Assembly: GCA_036897095.1 (NCBI GenBank)
Contig: JAYMSP010000236.1
Coordinates: forward strand, 1 to 64,000
From: Plantago elongata
Lineage: Eukaryota > Streptophyta > Magnoliopsida > Lamiales > Plantaginaceae
Reading direction: 5' to 3'
Length of the DNA: 64,000 nucleotides
The translations under genes and the position numbers were made by a program. This document shows, piece after piece, positions 19,871 to 33,468 of the stretch. Numbering within the stretch: the first letter of the stretch is position 1; each line of letters opens with the position of its first letter. The notes beneath the pieces were generated by a model, which was not told the origin of the DNA, ran no database searches, and saw only the letters and a program-made list of their open reading frames with translations.

Positions 19871-20676
19871 TTTCTGAATATCAAATGGGTTGAAACTTAT
19901 TTGAGTCTCTGTCAATTGAGAATTTCTCAATATCAGTAGGATGAACTTATTCGAGTCTTGCATGGCAGCGATGGTTTATTCTTAAATAGTTTTGACAAAT
20001 GAGACAGACTGTAGCATGTCTTGATAATTAGACCATACGAACTTCTACTTTTTTTACACCATGTTCTTAGATATCAACTACCCTCTATTCACTGCTAGTG
20101 CTAGAACAAGGCTTTTTGGGACTTGGAAGCATTCATTCGGTAAATGTGTGAACCTTTGGAAAGTAGCTAGCGAGGGGACACTTTTTCCCCATCTCTAGGC
20201 ACTATTATGTGACTATGGGGGCTTCCATGGAAATTGGCGACCTATGAAAGGATCTAGTTTGTTCATGATGTTCATCACTATTAAATCTTAAACGTTCATT
20301 TCAATTTCCTTAACCATCTCCACTATTCATCATCTTCCTCTTATTCCTTCTTTTTATAGACTCCCAAACAAACAGATACCAACATACACATTCATTACAA
20401 TCGTAATAATAAATGATGGTGGTAACTGGTACATGACACACTCAAATAGTGATGATTGATTCACCTTAGAAATATGCCAAGGCACTGAGGCAGAGTGATG
20501 GTATCGAGATTAAAGTGATTTAGTTGGCATATTTTCAAGAATTAAAATAAAGTCAAGCTAAAGATCACTGTTAAATACTCCACTATAGTATACAACATTG
20601 TAACTTGACTTAAATTCAGAGTTGATTTCACTTTAGATACAAAAGTCTGCTGATCTCTAAATAAGAAAACACTTCC

Positions 20677-20925
20677 TACGTCCCAAACTGAATTTCTCGT
20701 GATTTCAAACATACGATTTAAGAAAAAATTAAATAAAATATGAGAGAATGTGATAGAGTATAGAAAAAAGTGAATAAAGTAGGAGAGCAGTAATAAATTT
20801 GGGGAGAAGTATGAGATATAATGTATAAAGTATAAGAGAGATTTTTTATTTAAGAGATGAGAAGATGAAGTTGAAACGGATTAAAATGAAAAGTATGAAG
20901 ATAAAGTTGGGACATAGGACATATA
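20677..20925. mobile_element. Stowaway-like MITE remnant
   Basis: The ends CTTCCTACGTCCCAA and TTGGGACATAGG are imperfect inverted repeats of the CTCCxTCCGTCCCA type seen in plant Stowaway (Tc1/mariner) MITEs. The interior is AT-rich and non-coding. TA target duplications were not clearly preserved. Confidence 0.55.
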
Positions 20926-21389
20926 GAAAGAAATCTTGGTAAACTATTTGAGGTAACTTATTGGAGGAGTTAATTTTAGATGTTCTTATAAATTTTGTTG
21001 ATTAAATAACTTCCATCCACTTATAATTCAAGTAGTCGATGAAACTCGTGCCAAATGTAAGTGGATTACTACCTTAAGGCTCAGTTTTAGCAAATTTACC
21101 AATAAATTAAACTAACTAGTGAATGACAATGATAAGTTACATGTTTTTTTTCTAATAATGTTTGATAAATGAATTTGCTGATAAGATAGACGATTTGTTA
21201 AATGTGATAGATAACCATCGACAAGCTTATCATATTAGCTATCAGTTAGATTCGTACAATATACTTATTCAAAAAATAAGTGTATATAGTTGATGTATTG
21301 ATGACACGAGGACATAAGTTCGACCTTAGTTGACCAAGTCAACAGGCTCTTTATCAAGAAGATAATGGATATTTACCCAAAGAGTTTTT

Positions 21390-21770
21390 TTGTTAGAGAC
21401 ATTCGAACTTTATTATTGTCAAACAAAAAAGAAGTAGTTTTCTTATACAAATTTTGACCTTAAAAAATTATGACCTTAGGAGATGAAAACTTATAACTTT
21501 CACTTACAAATTAATGAACTGATCATAGGGAACCTGCCCCCACGAATATAGACCTTACCTGGTTAAAAGGCTCGGATATGTAGACTTCAAGCGCCACCAT
21601 GGTACGATGCCCATGTGTCATGATCGAATTGGACCAACATACTCGTCCTTGGACTATCTCCTATAAATAGGAAGTCATCCTTTATTTGGAGGTGAATATT
21701 CACTTGTGATATTTATCTCTATACAAATATAAACTTAGACACCTAAACCTGGTCAACCTCCTTCTCAATA
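21390..21770 (+). mobile_element. Possible LTR fragment
   Basis: The block starts with TGTTAGAGACATT and contains a CTATAAATAG TATA-like box at about 21660, a layout seen in plant LTRs. I found no internal coding region and no second LTR. If real it is a broken, probably solo, LTR. The family is not determinable. Confidence 0.25.
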
Positions 21771-22109
21771 CGTTAAATTTAAATTTGTCTATTTGGTGCA
21801 AATTGGCCTAAAATGGACTAACCTCTACCTCTCATTTCATGTTCTTTATGAAGGTTCTCTAGTGAATTTCAATTTCTTCCATAGATTGAGTTTACAAGGG
21901 TTACGAGTAAGTTGTATACTATGTATTTGAGTATAAACCACATCCCTTGAAAAATGGGATTGAATGAATTTATAATCACTCTCCAAGTCCTATGAATTGT
22001 TCTCAACTACATGGTCTATCAATTTACTCATACATCTAGACTATGTTAGAATTTTCCGATAAATAGAGCTTAGAATTTCAGCACGCGATCTGCCGCGTAG
22101 AGCAAATGA

Positions 22110-22330
22110 GAAAACGGCCCAATAAAAGAGCCCAACAAATTCCATCCCAGTCCAGTGGCAGCATCGTCCCTTTGAATTGCTGGGAGCCTGGGCTAACCGT
22201 AAATGCCGTACAAAGCCCAACACAGTCAGCTCTTGTTCACTCTCATTTTGACTCACAGTCCAGACTCCAGAGAGTAGAGTACAACACAGAACTCAACAAG
22301 CTCACCAAACGAGAAGAGAGAGAAAGAGAA
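22110..22330 (+). promoter_or_regulatory. Promoter/leader of the MSI4-like gene with site II motifs
   Basis: Motifs of the TGGGCY type occur in both orientations: GGCCCA at 22116-22121, AGCCCA at 22129-22134, TGGGCT at 22189-22194 and AGCCCA at 22214-22219. A GA-rich leader lies just before the ATG. This fits a constitutively expressed chromatin gene. Confidence 0.5.
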
Positions 22331-25300
22331 ATGGAGGCGTCACCACCGCCAACCGAGCCGAAGAAGCGCGGAAGGCCGAAGAAATCGGCTAAAGGCAAGT
22401 CTGAAAAGGACAAGGAAGCTTCCGGTACCCCCAAAATGCGAGGGTCCGCCGCTGAGAAGCGTAACGCAGCCGCCGAAGAAAGCTACGCTCACTGGAAGGT
22501 TCTCGTCCCCATGCTCTACGACTGGCTGGCACATCACAACCTCGTCTGGCCCTCTCTCTCCTGCCGGTACTTTTTTTCACTGCTCTGTTGCGTTTTCAGC
22601 TCGGTGTAGGGTTTTGGTTGACATAGTGTTGAATTTGAGTTGAAATGTGTGTTGATTTGATGTTTGTGGTTGAAATGTGTGTTGATTCGAAATATTGTTG
22701 CAGTTGGGGACCGATTGTTGAGAAGAGTACCTACAAGAATAAGCAGAGGCTTTACCTTTCTGAACAGGTGCCGTTTCTAGTTCTTATGTCAGTATTTTAG
22801 TTTATTTGTTGTCATTCGAGTTGTGGACAGATAGTGCGTTGGTGAATTTGAAATGATCTGTTTCTGAACAGGAGCTGTTTCTAGTTCTTATGTCAGTTAC
22901 TCAGTTTTTTTAGTTTATTTGTTGTTATTCAAGTTGTGGACATATAGTGTGTTGGTCAATGTAGAAGGATCTGTTTTAGCTAATACAATATATGTGTTGT
23001 TGAACAGGTGCTGTGTCTAGCTCTTACGTCAGTTTTTTAGTGTATTTATTGTGATTGTGGACAGATAGTGTACTGGTGAATTTAAAATGATCGTTTCTGA
23101 ACAGATGTTGTATTTATTTGTTGTCATTCAAGTTGTGGACAGATAGTGTGCTGGTGAATTTAAAAGGATATGTTTTAGCTAACAGTATAGTTTATGTGTG
23201 CTGTAGAACTGGTGTTATTTCTAGTTCTTATGTCAGTATTTTAGTTTATTTGTTGCCATTCAAGTTGTGGATAGATAGTGTGTTTGTGAATTTAGAAGGA
23301 TCTGTTTTAGCTAATGCTAATGTATGCCTGTTGTTGAACAGGTGCCGTGTCTAGTTATTTTTTGTCAGTTTCGTAGTTTATTTGTTGTCATTCAAGTTGT
23401 AGACAGTCAGGACAGATAGTGTGCTGGTGGATTTAGAAGGATTTGTTTTAGCTAATGTGCGTGTGTTCTTGAACAGACGGACCATACACAGCCGAACACT
23501 TTGATTATTGCGAATTGTGAGGTTGTTAGACCACGGGTTGCTGCAGACGGTCATATAGCTAATGTATGTGTTATCATTTAAGATTTTTGGAATTTGCTGA
23601 AACTTGGATTTGGGACTATGTGTTCGATTGTTTACTCATTGTGGTTTGTATTGTAGTTCAATGAGGATGCACGCTCGCCGTATGTGAAGAAGTTCAAAAC
23701 TATCTTACATCCTGGAGAGGTATAGTTTATATTTGTTTGTTATTCTACATCGTAAAAATGTGTAGTTCACAGGTGCTTGTGAATATTTTGAGTTTTCACT
23801 TTTGGTTCCTTATGAGCATGCTTCTAAAACTATGTTGTGTATGAACTACTTTTGGTTTCCCTGGTGAAAATGATAAAACCTTTTCCAGTTCCTCGCTTGT
23901 TTTAACGATCTTAATGCTGCAAATGTAAGATGTTTGATATTCATAAACTGCTGCCATTGCCATTGGTGAATTGCAGCATCTGGAAGAACTATGGTGTTAC
24001 ATTTTATTGGCCTGGTGCACGGGTAGCGAGATAACAAATCGGTTATAATCACATGCTAAAAATAGATTTATTACTGTAGAATCTTGAGTTTAGGAAAATC
24101 TTAAGAAGCTCTCATCACCTGCTGAACTTTAGTACAAAAACTCATGAATCTACTGACCTACAGGATAAGGTGTTGATTAGCAGCTAATGCTCCCACATTA
24201 GGTGTCCTGTAGTTATATACTTATGAAAGAGCAACAATCATAAATTTTTACTTACCTCTATGTATGGATTTAGTTATCTTAGCTTTACACTTTTATCGGA
24301 AGATAAGAAAAGCTAGAGATCTATGCTTACCTTTATCCATGGATGTACATTTTTGATCATTTTATAATAGTAAGGCCCTTTGAATACATTGCTACCATGT
24401 GTGCGCACGATGAAGATATATATGGAGTCGCAATAGGTGCTAGAACTTGCTGTGTGCAATCTTTATATCTGTTGGGTTGCACCAGCAGTCTTTGTGTACA
24501 CTCACGTTCTGATGTATGAGTTGACAAACTAATCGTACGAAATATGGTGTGGGTGTGTGCTTGTTGCATAGAAATTAAGGCTATTTTTTGGCTTGAATGT
24601 CATGAAAGTAATTTATTAGTTTTCATTGAGATGTCTAGTACTCTAGTTAAATATCCCAATTTATTTGTAATGAATGGCCTTGTCTCACTTAAAATACGGC
24701 AATCTGATCTACTTCGTTTACTTGTAAATGCCCTTGTAGGTTAACAGGATCAGGGAGCTGCCCCAGAATAAAAATATTGTAGCAACACACACTGACGGTC
24801 CTGAAGTATGTAAAATTTTCCTATTTTGTTTTCCTTACAGAGATTCTCAAGTTAGTTACCCTGAGCTGTTGAGATTAACATTACTCTATTTATGTATGTC
24901 TCCTTTATTTTTCTATGAGATAGGTACTTATATGGGATATTGAGGCCCAACCTAATCGACATGCTGTTCATGGAGCTGCTGAATCTCGCCCAGATCTGGT
25001 ACACTTTGCGTTTTCCTGAATATTATTTGAGTTTTATGTTCTTAACTTTATAATAAAAAATTAAAGAGTTATCAGACAACTCTTCTATTTAGATTCTAAA
25101 ATATACTAGACAACTAGATCTAATTTACAAAGATTTGGCCACTTGTAAGTTTGTAAGACCTAAGCTAATCTAGATGCTTTTTAGTAGAAATATAAACTCC
25201 GAACTCCAAACAAACTATCTGTCAAGAAACTTCTATTGATGCTTGTGAGCCGCATTGATTGACACCAGATATGTGATTGTAAATCAATAGTAAATGCATA

Positions 25301-28230
25301 GCCCCTTCCCCTCCCCCAACAGAATCCATTTTCTGGTGTCTTGTATCTTTTCCTCGAAAACCTAGAGTTCGGATGACTCCTCGAAGTGAAGTAGTATTTG
25401 ACTTTCATGGAGATCTATAACTTCAGCCTCGTTTTGTGCAATGTCTGTGTTGATCTTTTGTGCCCCCTTAAAGTCTCGTTCTGGATGTCTATGTTAGAAG
25501 CAAGTTATACTGACTATTTTCCATCATGGCTTTTCAGGTTCTATCCGGACACCAAGATAATGCCGAGTTTGCGTTGGCAATGTGCCCGGCAGAACCTTTC
25601 GTGCTTTCTGGAGGTTCGAACAGTCTCCAATTTTTTGTTTTCATGGGGAGTCATGGAACTCCCCAAACTTCGAAGCCCTAAAATTTTTGTGTCTTTTCCC
25701 TCACTTAAGTTTACAATGATATGTTTTTGGCAGGAAAGGATAAATCTGTTGTTTTGTGGAGCATTCAAGACCACGTTTCAACTCTTGCCACTACTGATGC
25801 CAACCAGTCAAGTGGTTCACTTATAAAAGCTGCTGATAATTCTACTGTCAGTCCACGTGGTGTTTTCCAAGGCCATGATGATACTGTTGAGGATGTTCAA
25901 TTCTGCCCTTCCAGGTAAATGAAAGGCTGTTAATGGGTATTGATTATATTTGATTAGATTCACTGTAAATTTTCTCTATAAATTAGAAATTTAGAAGTGT
26001 TAGTTTCCAAGTTTGAAGTCACATGCCTTGAGGTCTTTGTCTCCTGCTTGAAGTTCAATCTTTTGCATCATTAGTTTTCGATTTCTTTATTGCAGTCATC
26101 TTATTTAACCTATTCATGTCCTGAATAAATGACACCTTTATCATTATGCATCTGACATTTGTTGTTGGACTGTGAAGTTCACAGCAGTTCTGCAGTGTTG
26201 GTGATGATTCTTGTTTGATACTATGGGACGCGAGGATTGGAACCAATCCGGTTGTAAAGGTTAGATGAACTTTCCCTTGATTTCAACTCTGTTTCCTTTC
26301 CTTTTCTACAATCTACCCTGGAGTTGCAGAGAGTTTAAGTTAATCTAACCTGAAGTAATATGTTTGACCTCATTTCCATGGACTTCCATTGGGAACTTAT
26401 ACTCAATGCCCAGTTTAAACTTCTCTTTCTCTTCCTGATTGTGTTATGTCGTAGAGTTAGTATCTTGTTCTTCCATATTTTCTTGTGTTTCAAAATTTTG
26501 AAACCCACTTGATTGAGCAAGATGTCACACAAGTTTTTGCTGAGAAAGCACTCAGTTTAGTGTTTGGACAGAGTAGAACCTGTTTCCTATGTGCTTCTCG
26601 TGAACTTCTAAACTATGCATATTTCTTGTCTAAAAAACCTAAATCTTGGTTAACCTTGTATGGATCTGACATTGAAGCTGATTTTTTAGTACAATAAGCT
26701 TTCTGTGCACTAATTGGAAGCCAGGACTTGCTTTTTCAATATAAATTACCCTTTCCAGGCGGAAGATTTGAAGTTTTTTTATCTCCATTGCATTTAGTTA
26801 AACTCCTCTAGGTGGATGAGATCTTGTCATATTTGTATCTTGTATGATTTGAGATAATGGTCGGTGTTCAGAAGCCTAATTTTATTATTATGTTAGGATC
26901 TCGTAAACGGTGTATAGGAATCCTTGTTTCTTGTTTTCTGGTAATTTTTCTAACATAATAATTTAATTGAATTGTTAGGTTGAAAAGGCTCACGATGCTG
27001 ATCTTCACTGTGTAGATTGGAATTCTCATGATGAAAACTACATTTTAACTGGGTAACTTTTCATGTAAATTAATGGTTTTCTTCAAATTCATGCAATTCA
27101 GTCGTATGTTATGTTGTATGTTGAGCATGATAATTTTTTTAAATGACTCGTTTTCTCACTATTCAGGTCAGCTGATAATACAGTTCGCATGTTTGATCGC
27201 CGAAATCTAACTGCTGATGGAGTTGGCTCACCTCTCCACAAATTCGAAGGTCATTCTGCTGCGGTTCTTTGTGTCCAGGTATTGCATTTGCATTAATATT
27301 ATCTTGTCTCATTTCTTAGTTGGTGGATATCCAGTTTTGATTCCTTTAATACTTGTTCTAAATCGTTATCCGATATATTTCAGTGGTGTCCTGACAAGCC
27401 CTCTGTTTTTGGGAGTTCAGCAGAAGATGGTTTGCTGAACATTTGGGACTATGAGAAGGTCAACATTCTTCCAACTTCTTTTAGCATCACTCCCTGAAAG
27501 ATTGTGAACTCTCACCACTTATGTAATTATGTTATATCTGGAATTCTGCTTGCATGATGTTGATCATGTATGCTCATTGATGTGCCCTTCACAAACAATA
27601 ACCACTTTTCTGCTTACTCCTACCATTTTAATTCTTCCCAGATTTTCCTCACTGATGTCAATGACCTTTCCTATTTCCATTAATATTGCTGCAGGTTGGC
27701 CAAGCGGAAGAATCTGAGTCGAAATCGTCCAATGCTCCTTCAGGGTTGTTCTTCCAACATGCAGGACATAGGTTAGATGCTTCTACCTTTTGTCCTCTAA
27801 CAGTGAACTCCAATGGTGAAGCATTACTGGCTGTACTATGTTTTCAGTTCTTAATTTTACTGCCCCCTAAAACATGGCTCAACTTCTTTTCTAGCGCCCT
27901 TATTTTTCTCTACAGTTGTATTAAAATATTTTTCTGGATCCAGGGATAAAGTTGTGGACTTCCATTGGAACGCGTCTGATCCGTGGACAATTGTTAGTGT
28001 TTCGGATGATGGAGAACGCTCTGGTGGCGGTGGTACCCTGCAGGTACTACAGTGTTAGGAATTTATTAAATTTTTGTGCCTGGTGAGTTTGGTATCATAT
28101 CTGACTTGGTTGTCCTACCTCTTTGCAGCTGTGGCGTATGACCGATTTGTTGTACAGGCCCAAGGATGAAGTTCTGACTGAGCTTCAAAAATTTAAAGAC
28201 CATGTGATTGAGTGCTCCAAGACTGGATAA
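22331..28230 (+). CDS. MSI4: MSI4/FVE-type histone-binding WD40 protein
   Basis: Fifteen exons: 22331-22566, 22704-22767, 23477-23563, 23657-23719, 24740-24805, 24924-24998, 25538-25613, 25734-25914, 26178-26259, 26979-27052, 27167-27278, 27384-27458, 27695-27771, 27944-28043 and 28129-28230, giving 489 residues (from memory, Arabidopsis MSI4 has about 507). A basic N-terminus with KKRGRPKK (NLS/AT-hook-like) precedes the histone H4-binding helix region (EESYAHWKVLVPMLYDW), then WD40 repeats including VLIWDIEA, SVVLWSIQ, CLILWDAR, VRMFDRR and LLNIWDYE. Family knowledge: these RBBP4/7-like proteins serve histone deacetylase, PRC2-related and CUL4-DDB1 complexes. Plant FVE/MSI4 promotes flowering by repressing FLC-type genes and affects cold responses. 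The ATG at 22331 is chosen because it starts the conserved N-terminus. The in-frame extension upstream falls in the leader. Exon 9 uses the acceptor GTGAAG at 26172-26177, the only one that keeps the frame. Intron 2 is a repeat array. MSI4 and MSI5 paralogues cannot be told apart here with certainty. Confidence 0.93.
22762..23476 (+). repeat. Six-unit tandem repeat forming intron 2 of the MSI4-like gene
   Basis: Units start with GAACAG or a variant at 22762, 22866, 23002, 23099, 23206 and 23336, and a seventh GAACAG at 23471 ends the intron. Unit length varies from about 97 to 136 bases. Shared words are CTAGTTCTTATGTCAG, TTTATTTGTTGTCATTC, AAGTTGTGGACAGATAGTG and GGATCTGTTTTAGCTAA. The first GAACAG is the last six bases of exon 2 and the final one provides the acceptor of intron 2. 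Confidence 0.9.
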
Positions 28231-30064
28231 CAAGGCAATCTTCTAGAAGCAACTACGTAGTGTACAATTGCTTAAAACTGTAATGATTGAGGTAGGTCTG
28301 ATTTGTCGCTTGGTTCAGCTAACTTGTAATGTTGAGGAAATTTGCATTGGACTAGACTTAGCTGCTGTGGTAACAAGCATCGAACGATGTGCTTGTACGG
28401 ATTTTAGTTTTGTGGTGAGTGCAGCTACTGAATGAGATTGCTCTGAGTAGGGGTTTATCTGCGCATTACTGCAGATCAAGATGTAGATGGTAGTGAAATG
28501 TTTCTGAGTTGTGATGGCGTTGTCTTCGCAGATATTCTGATGCCAAGTCCAAATACAGATTATTGAGCTTACTTCTGTCCTTGTAAAACATGGCAATACC
28601 AATTCCACTAGGTAATCAAGGAAAACTTGTTACGTCTAATCTGATCAATGTACCTCCAAAAGAGTTAACAACCCAAGTTCCAAATATTGAGATTTTGTTA
28701 CATGAAGTGTTCAAATTCTGGAGATTTTGTTACTGCTCTAATGCTTGGAACGGTGATATCTGAGCCTCCTTCGCATTTGCTATTAGTATTTTCCAACTGT
28801 TCCATGAAGTGTGCCATCATCTCTGATTTAGATTGATTTTAATTCTAGACGTGGTTTACAAAACTACCCCGCAAAAAATCGCATTTCAGATGGAAGTTCT
28901 ACTGCTTCTATCTGTTTTAACAGTTTTTGACAAAATCCAAATATTAAGATGTATCAACTTTCATTCCATAATGATAAAATTAGTTACTAAATTAAATCTT
29001 ATTTTACTTTTAAGTACTAGCTGCCTGTTTGAGTTAAAATTTGTAAATATTAAGTGTATGTCAAATAACTTCAATTTCTTTTTCAAAATAGTTTGCAAAT
29101 TAAGCGGTCCAACAAGCACCTCATTAAGTTATCTAAATTGAAACTTGAAAGTACATAAAGATAGAGGATATAATAATATTAAATTCGTCACGATGAATAT
29201 CATATATAACGTTGTTTGTATGATTTTATATTAAAAATTAATATAAAAATTATTATGATGAGAAAGATAAAATGTACTATAAAAGAGTTGTAAAATATTA
29301 TATGCTAGTAAAATGTTTATAGTTTTATTTATTTATTAACTGAAGCAAGTTCCATACGAGATGATCTTATAAAGAAATTAGAAGAGACACAAATATTATG
29401 ATTATCACATAAAATATTAGAGAACATCCATGATACACAAACACATAAAATTAATATAAATTATTCAATAATAAAAATGAATTTTAATGTTTAAGATATT
29501 ATTCATATACTTAAAAAAAATGAGAGGTCCCTCATTAAATTACGTATCTTTCCAAAATTATGCAATAACTGTGGAAAATTTTATAATTTTAGTAAGGTTA
29601 ACTCGAACTCAAATTTACAAATAACATTAAGTGATATATGCTAAAATAATATAAAATTGTGTCCATTAAGATCATGTTTAGAAAAACTAGCTGAAAATGT
29701 AACTGATAGTTGAATAATTAGCTTGCTCAAACCAACTAGTTTGTTTAAAAGTTAGCTTTTAATGTAAACTAGGTATAATTCTCAATTTGGTTCGATTAAA
29801 CTCATTAACGTCTCCTCGATTTTACAAATTTACTGATGCCGTTTACTCCACGCAGTCAACTTGCAAGCTGGTTTCAGAAAATGGCGGGCAAGTTGTACAA
29901 TCCTTCAAAACGAGGTCGTACCTATAGCTTAGCATTTACTAAAATCTCATTCTTACTTCATTATTTACCTCCTCAATCTCTCTTTTTTCCGTTTGGTGTA
30001 AATGTTGATGATCTCTAAAGAAAGTTCCAAATAGTTACTGAATCAGGAAATTTGGCTCGACTCG
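28231..30064. other. 3' flank of the MSI4-like gene and AT-rich intergenic DNA
   Basis: The first few hundred bases are probably 3' untranslated sequence. Bases 28850 to about 29830 are extremely AT-rich with no coding signal. A MITE-like stretch rich in TTAGCT/AGCTAA words lies near 29690-29770, but its ends are not clear. Confidence 0.45.
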
Positions 30065-33000
30065 ATGGAGATGCCGATTGTGCTGCTGCTGTTACTCATC
30101 ACCATTTCGTCCTCATCAGTTGCCGGATTTTATCTTCCCGGTGTCGCACCGCGTGATTTTCAAACGGTAACTGATTCTCCTTTTTTCGATGTGGAAATGC
30201 ATATTCGAATGTTTTTCGTTTTTAAGTTTTGCGTTTTTCATGAAATATTGATCGGTTTGAATCAGATTTGCACAGAAGAATCTCATTAGCGGCTACATTC
30301 TGAAACAAATTTTTCGCGTGGTAGAATGTTCTGAAATGCTACATTGTGATTGAGTGTTCATTAGTGTAATCTACATTGATGTTTCGATCAGTAGGACTAG
30401 GAGTGTGAAATGATTTCGAAAAGCTTCTGATGAATTTTCTTAAGGTTGAGCTGTTTATGTTGGTTTTCGGATGCTGAATGATTCAACTGGTTCTCATTAT
30501 TAGGTGTTGTATTTTTGATGAAATGTTTTGGTAAATTTAATGATATCGTGTTGACCGGTTCATGTATCTGAGATTTTATTGTAGATAGCAAAAATGATGA
30601 ATGGTTAAGTTTCAGATTAGTTAGATGTTCTATTTGATCAGTTTGTTTGCACAGGAGAATTTGAGAAGCTCATAAATTCTGCAAATTTTGTGTGTTAGAA
30701 TGTAATGAAATGCTTCCATTGAGTGTTCTTTTGTGTAATCAACAACATGATGTTTCACATCATGACATGAATATGAGTAAAAAGTTTTCGAAAATATTCT
30801 GATGAATTTTCATAATGTGGAGCTGTTATGTTGCTTTTCAGATGCTCAATGATCAATTTACGCTATATAATAAGTGTTGGATGATTAGTTAGATGTTCGA
30901 TCTTAATCAGATTTGCGCAGAAGAATCTCATTAGCTCCTAAATTCAGAAACAATTTAGCGCGTTAGAATGTCCTGAGATGCAGCATTGACTGTACTTTTG
31001 TGTTACAACATTGATGTTTCACATCAGTAGGAGTGAAGTTATTTCCAAAAGGCTTCTGATGAATATTGAGCTGTTTATATTGCTTTTCGGATGCTTAATT
31101 GTTAGACTATGTAATTGTATTAGTTTCCTGATTAGATTAGTCTAACATTAATGATCAATTTGGACTGTTTTAGTTGAGTGTTGGATTTTTGCTCCAGGGT
31201 GAAAGTCTTGAAGTCAAGGTGAACAAATTGTCGTCAACAAAGACACAACTACCGTATGATTACTACTTCTTGAGTTACTGCAAGCCTCCGAAGATTAGGA
31301 ACAGGGCGGAAAATCTCGGAGAAGTTCTTCGTGGTGACAGGATTGAGAATTCGGTGTACAGCGTAAGTGTACTAATACAGTCTTTAAAAACATGGTAATA
31401 TTTACCTTTTAAAAACATGTTTGTGTATGTGTGCTGCTGCAGTTTGGCATGAGAGAACCACAGTCGTGCAAAATAGCCTGTCGCGTGGAGCTTACTGCTG
31501 CATCTGCCATGAACTTCAAGAAAAAGATCAGTAATGATTATCGTGTCAACATGTATAGCTTCTATATGTCACTAGCATTGCATATATTCATTCAAATTTC
31601 AAAGTGCTGATGTTTGAATTTCATTTCAGTTTTGTAAGAAAGTGTGTTTTGCAATCTGCTTGTAGGATTCTGGATAATCTTCCTGTTGCAGTTCTTTGGC
31701 AAAACAAGGAAGATAGCGAGCAAACCTTTTATGAACATGGGTTTAAAGTTGGATTTAAGAGGAAATTTGTTGGTGTAAGAGTAACTAATCCAGTGCTACA
31801 TACATCTTTTCAGTTCTATTGTTTCGTTTGGTAATTTATCATATGATTCATTCCAGACCAAGAGCAAAGACCCAAAATATTTTATCAACAACCATCTGAA
31901 TTTCAAAGTTAAGTATCACCCGGATCCTGATCCTGATACTGATACTGCTCGTGTTGTCGGTTTTGAAGTCACTCCTCTGAGGTTTTTGTTTCCAGTCGAT
32001 ACACAAAGTTTGCACTCAGTTTATTTACTGCTATATCAATTTTGAACCTTATAGATAGTATATGTTATTTTGCTTGATCACAAAAACAGCATAAATCACA
32101 AGTACAAGAAGTGGAAAGAAAATGATACGAAGCTCACGACGTGCAAACCAGGTAGTGAAACACTGCTACAGGGAGGCATACTTCCTCAGGAAATCGAGGC
32201 CGGAAAGGAGATAATATTCACCTATGATGTTTCTTTTGAGGTTTGTTGCTCTACAGATTTGTTTACTTTCCCTCATCTCTTTCCTAATGTTGTGAATAAT
32301 GTCAATTTTTCAGTCTAGTGATATCAGATGGGCTTCAAGATGGGATACGTATCTTCTTATGCAAGACAAACAGATCCACTGGTTTTCCATCATAAACTCA
32401 TTGATGGTTGTCCTCTTCCTTTCCGGTATGGTTGCAATGATCATGTTGCGAACACTGTACCGAGACATTGCAAATTACAACCAGCTTGAGCTAGACGAGG
32501 CACAAGAAGAAACTGGATGGAAGTTGGTCCATGCTGATGTCTTTAGACCACCCAACAATCGAACCTTACTCTGCATATATGTTGGAACAGGTGTCCAAAT
32601 CTTTGGTATGACGTCCGTGACAATAATAATCGCAATGCTCGGTTTCCTTTCGCCTTCAAGTCGAGGAGAGCTGATGACCGTCATGGTTTTTGTTTGGGTT
32701 CTCATGGGGTTGATCGCTGGCTATTCTTCGGGTTACCTCTATAAACTGCTCAAAGGCACAGACTGGAAAAAGATCTCTCTAAAAACCGCCTTCATGTTCC
32801 CTTCCGTTCTCTTCTCCATATTTTTTGTTCTAAATGCTCTTATCTGGGGCGAAAAATCTTCTGGAGCCATTCCATTCGGAACAATGTCTGCCCTGATCGC
32901 ACTATGGTTTGGAATATCGGTTCCTTTAGTCTTTGTAGGCAGTTTCTTGGGCTTCAACACCCCTGCTCCTGAAGACCCTGTCAGAACGAACAAAATCCCT

Positions 33001-33468
33001 AGGCCTATTCCTCCCCAACCCTGGTACATCCATCCACTTTTTGCAATGCTGTTTGGTGGAATCCTTCCATACGGTGCAGTCTTCATCGAACTATTCTTGA
33101 TACTTTCTTCTGTTTGGCTAAACCAATTCTACTACATTTTTGGCTTCCTCTTTCTGGTCTTCATGATTCTGTTGGTCACTTGCGCTGAGATAACCATCGT
33201 GTTCTGCTACTTTCAGCTGTGTAGCGAGGATTACAGGTGGTGGTGGAGGTCTTACTTGACGTCTGGATCTTCCGCTCTATATCTGTTTCTATACGCGATA
33301 TTTTACTTCTGCACCAAGCTGGAAATCACAAAGCTGGTATCAGCCATTCTCTATTTTGGCTACATGTTCATCATTGCATATGCGTTCTTCATCCTCACTG
33401 GGACAGTAGGCTTCTGTGCTTGCTTCTGGTTCGTTCGCAAGATTTATTCGTCTGTCAAGATTGAATGA
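30065..33468 (+). CDS. Transmembrane nine superfamily (TM9SF/TMN/EMP70) protein
   Basis: Seven exons, 30065-30166, 31198-31362, 31443-31552, 31666-31774, 31857-31981, 32090-32240 and 32314-33468, give 638 residues, a normal TM9SF length. A signal peptide (about 1-21) precedes FYLPGVAPRDF, the usual start of the lumenal domain, which runs to about residue 254 and contains LPYDYYFLSYC and DNLPVAV. The large last exon encodes the nine membrane helices, with the family motifs SRWDTYLL, IHWFSIINS, GTGVQIFGM and YFQLCSEDY, and a C-terminal SVKIE. Family knowledge: these are Golgi/endosomal membrane proteins. In Arabidopsis EMP12 a C-terminal KXD/E motif keeps the protein in the Golgi, and KIE fits it. 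The Arabidopsis TMN7 clade is the most likely relative, but the paralogue is not certain. Exons 1-6 hold the lumenal part and all helices share one exon. Confidence 0.94.

Larger units (their letters stand above)
19871..22080. other. Intergenic DNA with MITE and LTR-like debris
   Basis: No gene is seen. The stretch holds a Stowaway-like remnant at about 20677-20925 and a possible LTR fragment at about 21390-21770, listed separately. The remainder is AT-rich without coding signal. Confidence 0.5.

Noticed and set aside
22106-22330. In-frame N-terminal extension of the MSI4-like protein
   Set aside because: The extension text is not MSI-like and overlaps promoter motifs. MEASPPPTEPKKRGRPKK is the conserved start.
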